From: Sphingomicrobium sp.
GTDB lineage: Bacteria > Pseudomonadota > Alphaproteobacteria > Sphingomonadales > Sphingomonadaceae
DNA: 64,000 bases
Reading direction: 5' to 3'
Assembly (NCBI GenBank): GCA_025450755.1
Contig: JANWLR010000042.1
Span: 81,141-145,140, forward strand
The notes below the pieces were generated by a model that made no database searches, was not told where the DNA came from, and was given only the letters and a program-made list of their open reading frames with translations. The translations under genes were made by a program, and so were the position numbers. Each line of letters starts with the position of its first letter. The first letter of the stretch is position 1. Below are positions 34,703-45,387 of this stretch, in pieces.

Positions 34703-36361
34703 ATGCCACCTCCTAAATCACTGCTGATGGAAGACGCCGAATCGCCGGGCCTCGGGCTCGATCTCCCTGAAGTACCACCGCCTCCCGCGATGATCGCGTC
34801 TCCTTATCGCGTGCTTGCGCGCAAATACCGGCCGCAGACCTTCGCCGAATTGATCGGCCAGGATGCGATGGTGAAGACTCTCGCCAATGCGATCGAACGG
34901 GGGCGAATTGCTCATGCGTTCCTTCTCACCGGAGTCCGCGGGGTCGGAAAGACCTCGACAGCCCGCCTGATCGCCAAGGCGCTCAACTGCGTCGGTCCGG
35001 ACGGGCAGGGAGGGCCGACGATCACCCCCTGCGACGTCTGTGAGCCGTGCCGTGCGATTTCAGAAGGCCGTCATATCGACGTGATCGAGATGGATGCCGC
35101 GTCGCACACCGGCGTCGACGACGTCCGCGAGATCATCGATGCGGTCCGCTATTCTTCGGTCAGCGCACGTTACAAGATCTACATCATCGATGAAGTCCAC
35201 ATGCTTTCGAAGAATGCATTCAATGCATTGCTCAAAACTCTTGAGGAACCGCCTGAGCATGTGAAGTTCCTTTTCGCGACCACCGAAGTCGAAAAGGTAC
35301 CGGTGACGGTTCTGTCGCGGTGTCAGCGCTTCGACCTGAGGCGCATTCCCGCCGAAAAGCTCGCCGCCCATTTCGCGGAAATATCGACAGCCGAGGGAGT
35401 CGAGGTTGACTCTGAAGCGCTCGGGATGATCGCTCGGGCCGCCGAAGGTTCCGCGCGCGACGGCTTGTCGATCCTCGACCAGGCGATCGCCCATGGCGCA
35501 GGAACCGTAACCGCCGACCAGGTCCGCGAGATGCTGGGCCTCGCCGATCGCGGGCGGATCCGCCGGTTGCTCCAATTGGTACTTTCAGGTGATGTTGCGG
35601 CCGCTCTTGCCGAGCTGGACCAGGCACATGAGTTCGGAATCGATCCGACGCAGCTTCTTCGCGGGCTGATGCAAAGCTTGCATCTCGCAACCCGGATCAA
35701 GGCGGGGGCAAGCTTTGATGCGCTCCAGAGCGCCGAGGAGCGGGAGTCCGCGGCAGAAATGGCGCAGAACCTCTCGTGGGCGACGATCCACCGGCTTTGG
35801 CAGATGCTGCTCAAGGGCCTTCAGGATGTCGACATCGCCCCTGACCCGCGCGAAGCAGCCGAAATGGTGCTGCTGAGGTTGATCCACGCTTCGGAAATGC
35901 CCGATCCCGCAAGCCTTCTTCAACGTTTGACCGGGGAGGGCGCAGTTGCAGGGCCGGCGGCGGCGCCAGTGAGCAAAAGCGGTGGAGCAACGGCCCAGGT
36001 GCCAGTCGATTTTCGGGCACTCATTGCCAGGCTTGAACAGGCAGGCAAGCACCAGCTCGCGGTCCAGCTGCACGACCAGGTCGGCCTAATCAGCTATGCC
36101 CCCCCGGCGCTCGCGATAAAGCCACTTCGCCCCCTCGGACCTGACTGGCCGCGCGACCTCGCGGTTGCGCTCAAATCGGCGACCGGCGCATCCTGGCAGG
36201 TCTCGCTCTCCGATGAGTCGGGCGAACCATCACTGCTCGAGCAGGAGAAAATGGCAGAGGAGCGCGTTCGCGCTGATGTGCTTGCCGATCCCAACGTACG
36301 CGCAGTCATGGACGCCTTTCCCGAGGCCGAGCTCGAATCCTTTTCAACGAGAGGCAGCTGA
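34703..36361 (+). CDS. dnaX: DNA polymerase III subunits gamma and tau
   Basis: 552 aa from ATG 34703; the ORF-track start lies within the SRP RNA, and ATGs at 34727 and 34790 are also possible because no ribosome site decides. YRVLARKYRPQTFAELIGQ, Walker A GVRGVGKTSTARL, zinc-binding cysteines (NCVGPD..TPCDVCEPC), Walker B YIIDEVHML, and the SRC motif VLSRCQRFD. The C-terminal tau-like part (400-552) is Ala/Pro-rich. Clamp-loader ATPase; HolB at 62 kb is its partner. The stop overlaps nothing but ybaB begins one base later. Confidence 0.95.
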   Translation: MPPPKSLLMEDAESPGLGLDLPEVPPPPAMIASPYRVLARKYRPQTFAELIGQDAMVKTLANAIERGRIAHAFLLTGVRGVGKTSTARLIAKALNCVGPDGQGGPTITPCDVCEPCRAISEGRHIDVIEMDAASHTGVDDVREIIDAVRYSSVSARYKIYIIDEVHMLSKNAFNALLKTLEEPPEHVKFLFATTEVEKVPVTVLSRCQRFDLRRIPAEKLAAHFAEISTAEGVEVDSEALGMIARAAEGSARDGLSILDQAIAHGAGTVTADQVREMLGLADRGRIRRLLQLVLSGDVAAALAELDQAHEFGIDPTQLLRGLMQSLHLATRIKAGASFDALQSAEERESAAEMAQNLSWATIHRLWQMLLKGLQDVDIAPDPREAAEMVLLRLIHASEMPDPASLLQRLTGEGAVAGPAAAPVSKSGGATAQVPVDFRALIARLEQAGKHQLAVQLHDQVGLISYAPPALAIKPLRPLGPDWPRDLAVALKSATGASWQVSLSDESGEPSLLEQEKMAEERVRADVLADPNVRAVMDAFPEAELESFSTRGS

Positions 36362-36362
36362 T

Positions 36363-36695
36363 ATGCCCGAAATGCCCGATTTCGACGAAATCATGAAAAT
36401 GGCGCAGAATGCCCAGGCCGAGCTTCAGAAGGCGCAGGATAATCTCGACCGTATCGAAGTCGAGGGTGCTGCTGGCGGCGGAATGGTCAAAGTCCGTGCA
36501 ACCGCGAAGGGACGGATATTAGGGGTGGACATCGACGAAAGCCTGCTCGCGCCTTCGGAGAAGACGATGCTCGAGGATCTCGTCGCGGCAGCGATCAACG
36601 ACGCTCGGGCCAAGGCCGATGTGGCGGCCGCGGGCGAAATGCAGAAGATGCAGAGCACCCTGCCGCTGCCGCCGGGATTCAAGCTGCCCTTCTAA
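36363..36695 (+). CDS. ybaB: YbaB/EbfC family nucleoid-associated protein
   Basis: 110 aa from ATG 36363. MKMAQNAQAELQKAQDNLDRIEVEGAAGGGMVKVRATAKGRILGVDID and the C-terminal LPLPPGFKLPF are typical. Small dimeric DNA-binding protein, normally encoded right after dnaX, as here. recR, which usually follows in this block, is absent. Confidence 0.94.
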   Translation: MPEMPDFDEIMKMAQNAQAELQKAQDNLDRIEVEGAAGGGMVKVRATAKGRILGVDIDESLLAPSEKTMLEDLVAAAINDARAKADVAAAGEMQKMQSTLPLPPGFKLPF

Positions 36696-36751
36696 GCATT
36701 TGCCAGCCGACGTTTTTGCGTCATGATGCGCCTTCTTTGGGGGAGGCGCTG

Positions 36752-38359
36752 ATGAATTCGCTCGGCGCGATGCAGGATTTTCCGCTCCGCATCATGCGGC
36801 TGATGGATCATGCCGAGCGGGAGCATGGCACGCGCGAGATCGTCGCCGCACGAGCCGACGGCACCACCATCCGCACCAACTGGAAGAACCTCGCTCACGA
36901 CGCGCGAAAGATGGGCCAGGCGCTTGAACGACTTGGCATCCAACCCATCGACCGGGTCGCAACGCTAGGCATGAATCACGACCGTCATCTCGCCAGCTGG
37001 TTCGGTGTCGTTGGCATGGGCGGCGTTCTTCATACGATGAACCCGCGGCTCTTCGATGATCAATTAGCTTATATCGCAACACACGCAGAGGACCGCGTGC
37101 TGCTTTATGACGCAGCGTTCGAGACTCTCGTCGAGCGCATGAAGCCGCGCTGGCCTACGATCGAACATTACATCCGCTTCGACGACCAGTTCGACGGCTG
37201 GCTGGCGGCCGAGGACGGTGATTATTCCTGGCATGAAGGCGATGAGCGCGATCCGTGCGGCCTATGCTACACCAGCGGCACGACCGGAAACCCTAAGGGC
37301 GTGCTTTATGAGCATCGCTCGACCGTGCTCCATGCGATGTCGATCATCGTCCCCGACTTGTTCGATTTTTCGGCACGCTCGGTCATGCTCCCGGTCGTGC
37401 CGATGTTTCACGCCAACAGCTGGTGCATTCCCTACGCGGCTGCGATCACCGGGCTGAAGCTCGTAATCTGCGGCGATAACCACCCTGAGCATCTGTGCCA
37501 GCTGATGAACGACGAGGGCGTTACCCACACCGCAGGGGTTCCGACCGTCTGGCTCGGATTGATTCAGCATGTCGAGCAGACTGGCGCTTCTCTTGGCAAG
37601 CTTGAGATGGTCATCATCGGCGGTTCGGCCGCTCCCGAGGCAACGATCCGCTGGTTCCGCAAGCGCGGCGTCCACGTCAATCATCTGTGGGGCATGACCG
37701 AAATGTCGCCGGTTGGAACCGTTGGCGCGCCACCACAGAATTGGGAGCAGATGAGCGACGACGAGCAGGTCGAATATATGACCCGCGCCGGACGATCGAT
37801 GTTTGGAGTCGAGCTTCGCACCATTGACGACCACGACAATGTGTTGCCTCGCGATGGAGTAAGTGCCGGTCGGCTCCAGACCCGCGGGCCCGGAGTGCTG
37901 CGCCGCTATTTCAAGCAGGATCATGACGCCTGCGATGAGGAACAATGGCTCGACACGGGGGACGTTGCCGCGATCCATCCGGATGGGTCGATCCAGATCA
38001 CCGACCGAGCCAAAGACGTGATCAAGTCAGGCGGTGAATGGATCAGCTCGATCGAGCTCGAAAATGCCGCTGTCGGCTGCCCCGGTGTTGCGGAGGCAGC
38101 CGCGATCGGCATCCCGCATCCGAAATGGGACGAGCGGCCGCTACTGCTCGTCATACGCGCCAGCGGATCGAATGTGTCCGAGCAGACAATCCGCGATCAT
38201 ATTGCGGCGCATGTCTCGCGCTGGTGGCTGCCCGATGCGATCGAGTTCGTCGAGGAGCTACCCCACACCGCCACCGGAAAGCTCAGCAAGAAGGACCTGC
38301 GCGATCAATATCGCGATTATCGGTTCGCCGATGCCGTTGCGATGATCGGCCGCGACTAG
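36752..38359 (+). CDS. Long-chain fatty-acid--CoA ligase (AMP-binding)
   Basis: 535 aa from ATG 36752, preceded by GGGGGAGG; the ORF-track start has none. ANL-superfamily motifs: [18 protein letters not shown] (P-loop), [60 protein letters not shown] and the C-terminal lysine [14 protein letters not shown]. The FadD/AlkK-like subgroup activates medium to long fatty acids as CoA thioesters for beta-oxidation. Not obviously linked to its neighbours. Confidence 0.92.
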   Translation: MNSLGAMQDFPLRIMRLMDHAEREHGTREIVAARADGTTIRTNWKNLAHDARKMGQALERLGIQPIDRVATLGMNHDRHLASWFGVVGMGGVLHTMNPRLFDDQLAYIATHAEDRVLLYDAAFETLVERMKPRWPTIEHYIRFDDQFDGWLAAEDGDYSWHEGDERDPCGLCYTSGTTGNPKGVLYEHRSTVLHAMSIIVPDLFDFSARSVMLPVVPMFHANSWCIPYAAAITGLKLVICGDNHPEHLCQLMNDEGVTHTAGVPTVWLGLIQHVEQTGASLGKLEMVIIGGSAAPEATIRWFRKRGVHVNHLWGMTEMSPVGTVGAPPQNWEQMSDDEQVEYMTRAGRSMFGVELRTIDDHDNVLPRDGVSAGRLQTRGPGVLRRYFKQDHDACDEEQWLDTGDVAAIHPDGSIQITDRAKDVIKSGGEWISSIELENAAVGCPGVAEAAAIGIPHPKWDERPLLLVIRASGSNVSEQTIRDHIAAHVSRWWLPDAIEFVEELPHTATGKLSKKDLRDQYRDYRFADAVAMIGRD

Positions 38360-38427
38360 AAAAATCGCGCGCGGGCGCTTAACTGGCCCGCAATTCCCGC
38401 ATTCTCCTGAAGGAACTCCGCGACCCC

Positions 38428-40107
<1,680 letters not shown>

Positions 40108-40111
40108 TCGG

Positions 40112-41764
40112 TTACGGCTCGTAGCCGAAGCGCCGGACCCAAGGCTCAAGTAGAGGAAGCACCGGCGCTATCTGATCGCGGTAGCGGCGCCAGGCGCCTT
40201 GCCCCTCGCGGTTGAGGCCGCGTACGATTTGGGCAGCGCTGGGAGTCGAGATTCCACGAGAGCGCGCCTTCGCGGCGAAGTCGGTCATTGCCTGATCCCA
40301 CTCCAGACCGACAAAGTTGCAAGCGGCGCGTGCGGTCCCCTCGAAATCGTCGACCATGCATTCGTAGCGGACGATGTGCTGCGGCAATGAAAAGACATTC
40401 CGGTAGGTTTCCGCGAGGCGCATCACGGCATCATAATAAGCTGCTGCCCCTTCGAGGGTCAGGAGTTCGTACATCGATGGATTAAGCCCGAAGCGGCGAC
40501 GGAAACAGCTGAGCACGACGTCGCGCGGGTCGCGCCTAGCGAACAACACGCGCGCATTGGGGAACAGCTTAGCGACAATGGGGAGCTGCACGCTAGCGAG
40601 TGGCATCTTGTCGATAAACACCCGCCCACGAGGTTCGACGCCGGACTTTCGGACTGCAGACCAATAGACTTCGCGTTGATGCATCGCTTCGCCGGAGCCG
40701 ATCTGAGCAAGGCGCTCCAGACCCTCGCTTGAGGACAGATAGGTGGAGTCCGCAGCTGCGAGGCTGTCCTTTTCCTCGAGGCTGGCGACTTCCGGATGGG
40801 CAGCAAGCACATTCTCAAGCAACGTGGTGCCGGAACGGGGAAATCCGACCAAGAAGATGTGCGCTTTGGGGTCGGCTGCCCTCGGCCGTGCCGGCGGCGC
40901 ATGACTCCACGGTTCCGGGTCCGCTGTCTCGAACCAGGACGCGAGTGATTTGACGCGCGTCATCGCGGTCTCTTGGCCTCGACCTTCGTATCGGCCGACG
41001 TTGAGGGCCTTCAGCACATTATTCGACGCCGTATAGGCGGCAAAGGCTTCGCCAGGATCGTCTTCAGCATCCTTGAAATCGCCGAGTAACCCGAGCACGA
41101 TCGACTGGTTCACGGGCGCAAGGCGCGGCCCGCTGATCAATTCGGACAGCCGTGTCGCGGCGCCATTCAAGTCCCTTCCGGCAATCTCGGCCGAGACCAA
41201 CGCCATGCGGGCTAGCACATTGCCAGGCGAAAGCGCGAGCGCTCGCTCGGCATGTTCCCGCGCTGATTCGGAGTCGCCGCTCTCGGCGTCCAACCAGGCA
41301 ATGCTAGCGAGCGCCTCGTCGTTGTTCGGATCGAGCTCGGCCACACGCTTATATGCAAACCTCGCGCTGTTCACATCGTTGAGATCTTCCAAGACCACGC
41401 CGCGATTGAAATGGGCCGTGGCCATTGCGGGGTCCGCGCGAACCGCAGCGTCATGGGCTTCGAGCGCCTCTTCGGCCCGCCCAAGGGCCCTCAAACAAAG
41501 TCCGAGGCTGTTCAGGATATGCGGATCCTTTGGCGCCATCGTGCGCGCTCGCAGGAGCAGCTTGAGCGCGTCCTCGATTCGGCCCTCATGGTATCGGGCT
41601 GAGGCGGCCAAATTCAGGAGGGCAGGGTGCTCGACGCCATCGGCCAGCGCTTGCAATGCAAGTTGGGCCGCCGCCGCGAGGCCGTAGGTTCGCTGGGCGG
41701 CGTCGACCTGCTGCAGCCAAGATTCGCGATGCGCGGAGCGGGCACGTGCGGAGACTTGCTTCAT
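40112..41764 (-). CDS. TPR-containing sulfotransferase (copy 1)
   Basis: 550 aa from ATG 41764 (the ORF-track start adds 48 residues that overlap the divergent gene's promoter). N-terminal TPRs (about 15-250; clear units at GRAEEALEAHDAAVRADPAMATAHFNRG and NSARFAYKRVAELDPNNDEALASIAWL). Then a sulfotransferase domain with the 5'-phosphosulfate loop VGFPRSGTTLLENVL (about residue 307), the 3'-phosphate motif FARRDPRDVVLSCF, and a C-terminal NREGQGAWRRYRDQIAPVLPLLEPWVRRFGYEP. Transfers sulfate from PAPS to an unknown acceptor. Divergent from a DUF1905 gene; the same pair is repeated next door. Confidence 0.87.
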   Translation of the reverse strand: MKQVSARARSAHRESWLQQVDAAQRTYGLAAAAQLALQALADGVEHPALLNLAASARYHEGRIEDALKLLLRARTMAPKDPHILNSLGLCLRALGRAEEALEAHDAAVRADPAMATAHFNRGVVLEDLNDVNSARFAYKRVAELDPNNDEALASIAWLDAESGDSESAREHAERALALSPGNVLARMALVSAEIAGRDLNGAATRLSELISGPRLAPVNQSIVLGLLGDFKDAEDDPGEAFAAYTASNNVLKALNVGRYEGRGQETAMTRVKSLASWFETADPEPWSHAPPARPRAADPKAHIFLVGFPRSGTTLLENVLAAHPEVASLEEKDSLAAADSTYLSSSEGLERLAQIGSGEAMHQREVYWSAVRKSGVEPRGRVFIDKMPLASVQLPIVAKLFPNARVLFARRDPRDVVLSCFRRRFGLNPSMYELLTLEGAAAYYDAVMRLAETYRNVFSLPQHIVRYECMVDDFEGTARAACNFVGLEWDQAMTDFAAKARSRGISTPSAAQIVRGLNREGQGAWRRYRDQIAPVLPLLEPWVRRFGYEP

Positions 41765-41840
41765 CCTGAGCGCGCTCTCTCCTCGGGCTGAGCTTGCGTC
41801 AACATATTGCGGGATGAATTCCTTATTGGGAGAAGAAGCC

Positions 41841-42131
41841 GTGATTACCGTCACATCATTGTTGTGGATCTGGAAGGGTGAGGCAGCAGCGCGCTGGTAT
41901 TTCATCACCGTTCCTGAGGAGCTGTCAGCGGAGATTCGAGCTCATGCTTTCGGCGATCCACGCGGTTTCGGGTCCGTTCGAGTCGAAGCAACGGTTCGGG
42001 ACGTCACGTGGCGAACATCCGTCTTTCCGCTGAATAGTGGCGGCTACCTCCTGCCTGTGAAAGCCGAGATAAGGCGCAAGACGGGGATCGTCGCCGGTGA
42101 CGAGGTTACCGTCGCGCTTGAACTGCTCTGA
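41841..42131 (+). CDS. DUF1905 domain protein (copy 1)
   Basis: 96 aa from GTG 41841, preceded by GGGAGAAG. The ORF-track ATG at 41814 is nine codons earlier, but the GTG start gives exactly the length of the paralog at 43942. WYFITVPEELSAEIRAHAFGDPRGFGSVRVEATVRDVTWRTSVFP and the terminal GDEVTVALELL match DUF1905, a small beta-barrel fold of unknown function. Divergent from sulfotransferase copy 1, start codons 76 bases apart. Confidence 0.82.
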   Translation: MITVTSLLWIWKGEAAARWYFITVPEELSAEIRAHAFGDPRGFGSVRVEATVRDVTWRTSVFPLNSGGYLLPVKAEIRRKTGIVAGDEVTVALELL

Positions 42132-42177
42132 GTCATCGCCGGGGTTCGGCATGGCGCTGGCTTCTCCGGCGAAGTAC

Positions 42178-43830
42178 TCAGGAGTCGTAGCCGAAGCGCC
42201 GGACCCACGGATCTAGCAGCGGCAGCACGGGTGCCATCTGTTCCCGGTAACGGCGCCAAATTCCTTGGCCCTCGCGGTTGAGGCCGCGGGTAACCTGGGC
42301 CGCGCTGGGCGTGGCAATTCCACGATCGCGCGCCTTTTGCGCGAAATCGAACATGCCCTTATCCCATTCAAGTCCCAGGAAATTGACAGCGGCGCCGGCG
42401 CTGCCCTCGAAATCTTCGACGAGGCTTTCATAGCGGACGATATGCTGCGGTAAGGGCAAGATCTCGCGGTAGATCTCGGAAAGTCGCATCACCGAATCGT
42501 AATAAGCTGCCGCACCCTCCAGCGTCAGCAGCTGGTACATCGACGGATTCATCCCGAAACGGCGGCGAAAGCAGCTCAAGATAACGTCTCGCGGATCGCG
42601 GCGGGCGAACAGGATGCGGGCGTCGGGAAAAAGCTTTGCGACCAGCGGCAGCGCCACGCTCGCAAGCGGCAACTTGTCGATGAATACGCGACCTTGGGGC
42701 TCGACTCCGAACCTTCGAACCTTTGACCAATAGGATTCGCGCTCGAGTGAAGCCTCGGCGGGTCCGATCCGGGCAAGCCGTTCGAGGCTCTCAGGAGAGG
42801 CGAGATAGGTCTCGGACGCGGATTCAAGACAGTTTCTTTCCTCAAGGGTGACGACGTCCGGATGAGCGGCCAGCACATTCTCGAGCAGGGTCGTCCCTGA
42901 TCGTGGAAATCCCACGAGGAATACGTGCATCTTGGCCTCTGACGATGCGTGCCGTGGAAGCGGAAATTCTCGCCAAGGTTCGGGATCGGCGATTTCGAAC
43001 CAGGCTATTAGGTGCCGAACAAGATCGAGAGCGGTCGTGGTGCCTGGCGCAGCAAATCGAGCGGCGTTCATTGCCTTCAATCTTGAATTCGATTCCTGGT
43101 AGGCGGCGAAAGCTTCGGCGGGGCGTCCCTCAAGATCGTGAAGATCGCCGATCAGTCCAAGCACGATCGTTTGATCGACTGGATCAATCCATTGCTCCTC
43201 AGTCAATGCGGACAGCCGCGCGCCGGCGGCATTCAAGTCGCCCGACAGCAATTCCGCCGAGGCCAATGCCATTCGAGCGACAACATTGGAAGGCGCACGC
43301 TCCAACACTCGCTGCGCTTGAGTCCTGGCCGAGGGAGCATCGCCCGCCTGGGCATCCAGCCATGCAATGTTGGCTGTAGCATCGACATTGTTCGGGTCGA
43401 GCGACGCGGCCTTCTCATATGCAGACCTGGCCTCCTTGGGATATTTCAGTTCTTCGAGGAGAACGCCACGATTGAAATGGGCTGACGCCATGTTCGGGTT
43501 GGTGCGAAGCGCATTGTCAAAGGCCTGCAACGCTTCGTCTCTTCGGCCAAGCGATTTTAGGCAAAGCCCAATGCTGTTGAGCAGCTGCGGATCGGTGGGC
43601 GCAACCTGTTGTGCTCGCCTGAGCAAATCCAGGGCATCCTCGAACCGGCCTTCGCCAAAGTGGGTTGAGGCAGCCAGGTTGAGCACCGCCGGATGGTCGA
43701 CACCGTCGCCGATCGCCTGGAGGGCAAGCCGGCCCGCAGCTTCGAGCCCCTGCGTGCGCAGGACCAAATCGAGCTGTACGAGCCATTGTTGTTGGCGCTC
43801 GGCGCGCGTGGCAGTGGGCGCTTCTTCCAT
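42178..43830 (-). CDS. TPR-containing sulfotransferase (copy 2)
   Basis: 550 aa from ATG 43830, so exactly the length of copy 1 when both are started at their first credible ATG. Same plan: TPRs (GRRDEALQAFDNALRTNPNMASAHFNRG; PKEARSAYEKAASLDPNNVDATANIAWL), PAPS loop VGFPRSGTTLLENVL, FARRDPRDVILSCF, end motif NREGQGIWRRYREQMAPVLPLLDPWVRRFGYDS. By eye it is closely similar to copy 1 across its length, most in the catalytic domain. GAGGAGAA lies upstream at a slightly long spacing. Acceptor unknown. Confidence 0.87.
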   Translation of the reverse strand: MEEAPTATRAERQQQWLVQLDLVLRTQGLEAAGRLALQAIGDGVDHPAVLNLAASTHFGEGRFEDALDLLRRAQQVAPTDPQLLNSIGLCLKSLGRRDEALQAFDNALRTNPNMASAHFNRGVLLEELKYPKEARSAYEKAASLDPNNVDATANIAWLDAQAGDAPSARTQAQRVLERAPSNVVARMALASAELLSGDLNAAGARLSALTEEQWIDPVDQTIVLGLIGDLHDLEGRPAEAFAAYQESNSRLKAMNAARFAAPGTTTALDLVRHLIAWFEIADPEPWREFPLPRHASSEAKMHVFLVGFPRSGTTLLENVLAAHPDVVTLEERNCLESASETYLASPESLERLARIGPAEASLERESYWSKVRRFGVEPQGRVFIDKLPLASVALPLVAKLFPDARILFARRDPRDVILSCFRRRFGMNPSMYQLLTLEGAAAYYDSVMRLSEIYREILPLPQHIVRYESLVEDFEGSAGAAVNFLGLEWDKGMFDFAQKARDRGIATPSAAQVTRGLNREGQGIWRRYREQMAPVLPLLDPWVRRFGYDS

Positions 43831-43941
43831 GTCCGGGCAGATTCTCCTCAGCGTGGCGCTCCGCAAACTGCATTCTTCACGGGTTGTCGCAGTCGTCAGA
43901 ACTGGCAGCCATGTATCGCAAGATGACTGGCAGGAAACACC

Positions 43942-44232
43942 ATGATCACTTTCGAAGGCCCCCTCAAGATATGGACAAGCGACGAAGGCAGCTCGCACTT
44001 CATGAGCGTGCCCGCCGAGTTTTCCGGTGAGATCAAGACTCATTCATTGGGAAATCCGCGCGGCTTTGGATCGGTGAAGGTCGAAGCGACCGTCGACGAT
44101 TACACCTGGCGAACCTCGATCTTCCCGTCAAAAAGCAGCGGCGGATACTTTCTGCCAATCAAGATCGCCGTTGTTCGAAGCACCGACATCGCCCCGGGCG
44201 AAGCGGTAGCGGTAAAGCTCGAATTACTCTGA
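43942..44232 (+). CDS. DUF1905 domain protein (copy 2)
   Basis: 96 aa from ATG with AGGAAA seven bases upstream. SHFMSVPAEFSGEIKTHSLGNPRGFGSVKVEATVDDYTWRTSIFP and GEAVAVKLELL align without gaps to copy 1 except one residue in the SKSSGGYFLPIK turn. Divergent from sulfotransferase copy 2, repeating the layout of copy 1. Function unknown. Confidence 0.83.
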   Translation: MITFEGPLKIWTSDEGSSHFMSVPAEFSGEIKTHSLGNPRGFGSVKVEATVDDYTWRTSIFPSKSSGGYFLPIKIAVVRSTDIAPGEAVAVKLELL

Positions 44233-44281
44233 GGGATTGCCGCCTTGCAACTTGTCGGCTGGATGCGAGCGGATAGCGTTG

Positions 44282-44479
44282 CTAGTGATCAATCTCGTCC
44301 TGCTTGTCGACGCCCTCACGAGCTTCCGGGTCCCGCACGCGCTCCAGTTCGGCCTGGGTTGCGAGGTCCTCCTGAAGGTTCCCACCCGAGCTTCCACCCT
44401 GGCTCGGCGCCGCTTCTGCGCGATCGATGATGAAGCTATCGTCATGCTCGCGCGCTGTCTTCGTCCGGCGATTGTCCAT
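44282..44479 (-). CDS. Small hydrophilic protein, probable general-stress gene
   Basis: 65 aa from ATG 44479, chosen for the strong AAGGAG seven bases upstream (the ORF track starts 24 codons earlier). Charged, Gly/Gln/Asp-rich and disordered-looking: REHDDSFIIDRAEAAPSQGGSSGGNLQEDLATQAELERV, ending RDPEAREGVDKQDEIDH. No recognised domain. Preceded by an exact GGAAC-N16-CGTT element, so it is likely part of the EcfG-controlled general stress response. Confidence 0.65.
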   Translation of the reverse strand: MDNRRTKTAREHDDSFIIDRAEAAPSQGGSSGGNLQEDLATQAELERVRDPEAREGVDKQDEIDH

Positions 44480-44501
44480 GACACTCTCCTTCATCGCATC
44501 G

Positions 44502-44526
44502 AACGGACCGTTCCTGCCGTCGTTCC
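44502..44526 (-). promoter_or_regulatory. EcfG-type general stress promoter
   Basis: On the minus strand GGAAC, then 16 bases, then CGTT, an exact match to the -35/-10 consensus of the alphaproteobacterial general stress sigma factor EcfG. CGTT lies about 25 bases before the ATG of the small hydrophilic gene, leaving a short leader that contains AAGGAG. Confidence 0.6.
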
Positions 44527-44652
44527 GCAGCCCATCCCAAGTGGGAAACATCGCCTCGGCGATCCGGTTGAGACCAGTGCTGCAAGGACCATTAGACGCG
44601 TTGATGAGCGGGGTGTTGAATGCGAGTACCCCAAGCGGAGCGCGGCGAAGCG

Positions 44653-45222
44653 CTAGGTGCTACGGCTCTTTGCCAGCTCGTCGGCGGTTCGCTCGAATCC
44701 GTCCGCCATGTCTCCAAGCACCCGACTGGTGGTGCCATCGAAAGTCGACTCGGCAAGCTGGCGGCAATGCTCGGCTTGCTCACGAAGCGCCTTTGCCTGC
44801 TCCGAGCTGACGTCGAGCAGCAGGTTGACGGCACCCTTCAAAGAGCCGTCGCTTCCGAAGAGTGGAGTTGGATAGGCCCTGAAGGCGACGCGCGACCCAT
44901 CTGGCCGCTTGGCAATCGCCACCGAATCGCGAATTGCCCGCTGCTCCTTGATAGCCTGCGCCATTGGGCAATCGGCGTGCCGCAACGGATCGCCGGCGGT
45001 CGTGTACAGCTGCCACGTCACGCACCAGCGATCGCGACCAAGTTGCGGTTCGCGTCCCGCAAAAGCGACGCAAGCGCTGTTCCAGTAGGTGACGCAGCCA
45101 GATGCATCGGTCGTGTAGATGGGAGCCGGAAGCTCATCGAGGATGATCCGCCAGTCAGACAAGGTCGACAGGGCGCTGATAGCCGTGTCGAGAAGCTGCT
45201 CAGGATTGTCTTTTGCCAGCAT
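44653..45222 (-). CDS. PAS-domain protein without output domain
   Basis: 189 aa. One PAS domain (about residues 25-145): LDELPAPIYTTDASGCVTYWNSACVAFAGREPQLGRDRWC and the PAC-like AIAKRPDGSRVAFRAYPTPLFGSDGSLKGAVNLLLDVS. A C-terminal helix (SSEQAKALREQAEHCRQLAEST...FERTADELAKSR) could dimerise. There is no kinase, GGDEF or DNA-binding part, so it may be a stand-alone sensor or adaptor. A near-consensus EcfG promoter lies 40 bases upstream. Confidence 0.8.
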   Translation of the reverse strand: MLAKDNPEQLLDTAISALSTLSDWRIILDELPAPIYTTDASGCVTYWNSACVAFAGREPQLGRDRWCVTWQLYTTAGDPLRHADCPMAQAIKEQRAIRDSVAIAKRPDGSRVAFRAYPTPLFGSDGSLKGAVNLLLDVSSEQAKALREQAEHCRQLAESTFDGTTSRVLGDMADGFERTADELAKSRST

Positions 45223-45261
45223 GCACTTGCGAGTTGAATTTGATCCTGGATTGGGGGTCAG

Positions 45262-45286
45262 AACCGCCCAAGATCTGAGCCGTTCC
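45262..45286 (-). promoter_or_regulatory. EcfG-like promoter of the PAS gene
   Basis: Minus strand GGAAC-N16-GGTT. The -35 is exact and the -10 differs by one base from CGTT. It is placed 40 bases before the PAS gene start. Confidence 0.45.
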
Positions 45287-45358
45287 CCGCCCTACGAGAA
45301 AACTACCCCTGCGTGTCCGCGCGACAACAGGCTGCGAATCGGAACGCCGACGAAATTT

Positions 45359-45379
45359 CTGTGGACGATTAATCCACAG
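45359..45379 (-). terminator. Hairpin after the NYN gene
   Basis: CTGTGGA cgattaa TCCACAG forms a 7-bp stem nine bases past the NYN stop. There is no U-run on the minus strand, so it is at best a weak or factor-assisted terminator. Confidence 0.3.
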
Positions 45380-45387
45380 GGGAGCGA

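Noticed and set aside
44237-44810. Plus-strand ORFs across the small hydrophilic and PAS genes
   Set aside because: They are antisense to genes with better start sites and promoters; no domain seen.
45359-45379. Possible DnaA box or origin element (TTAATCCACAG)
   Set aside because: Does not match TTATNCACA exactly and stands alone; better read as a small hairpin.
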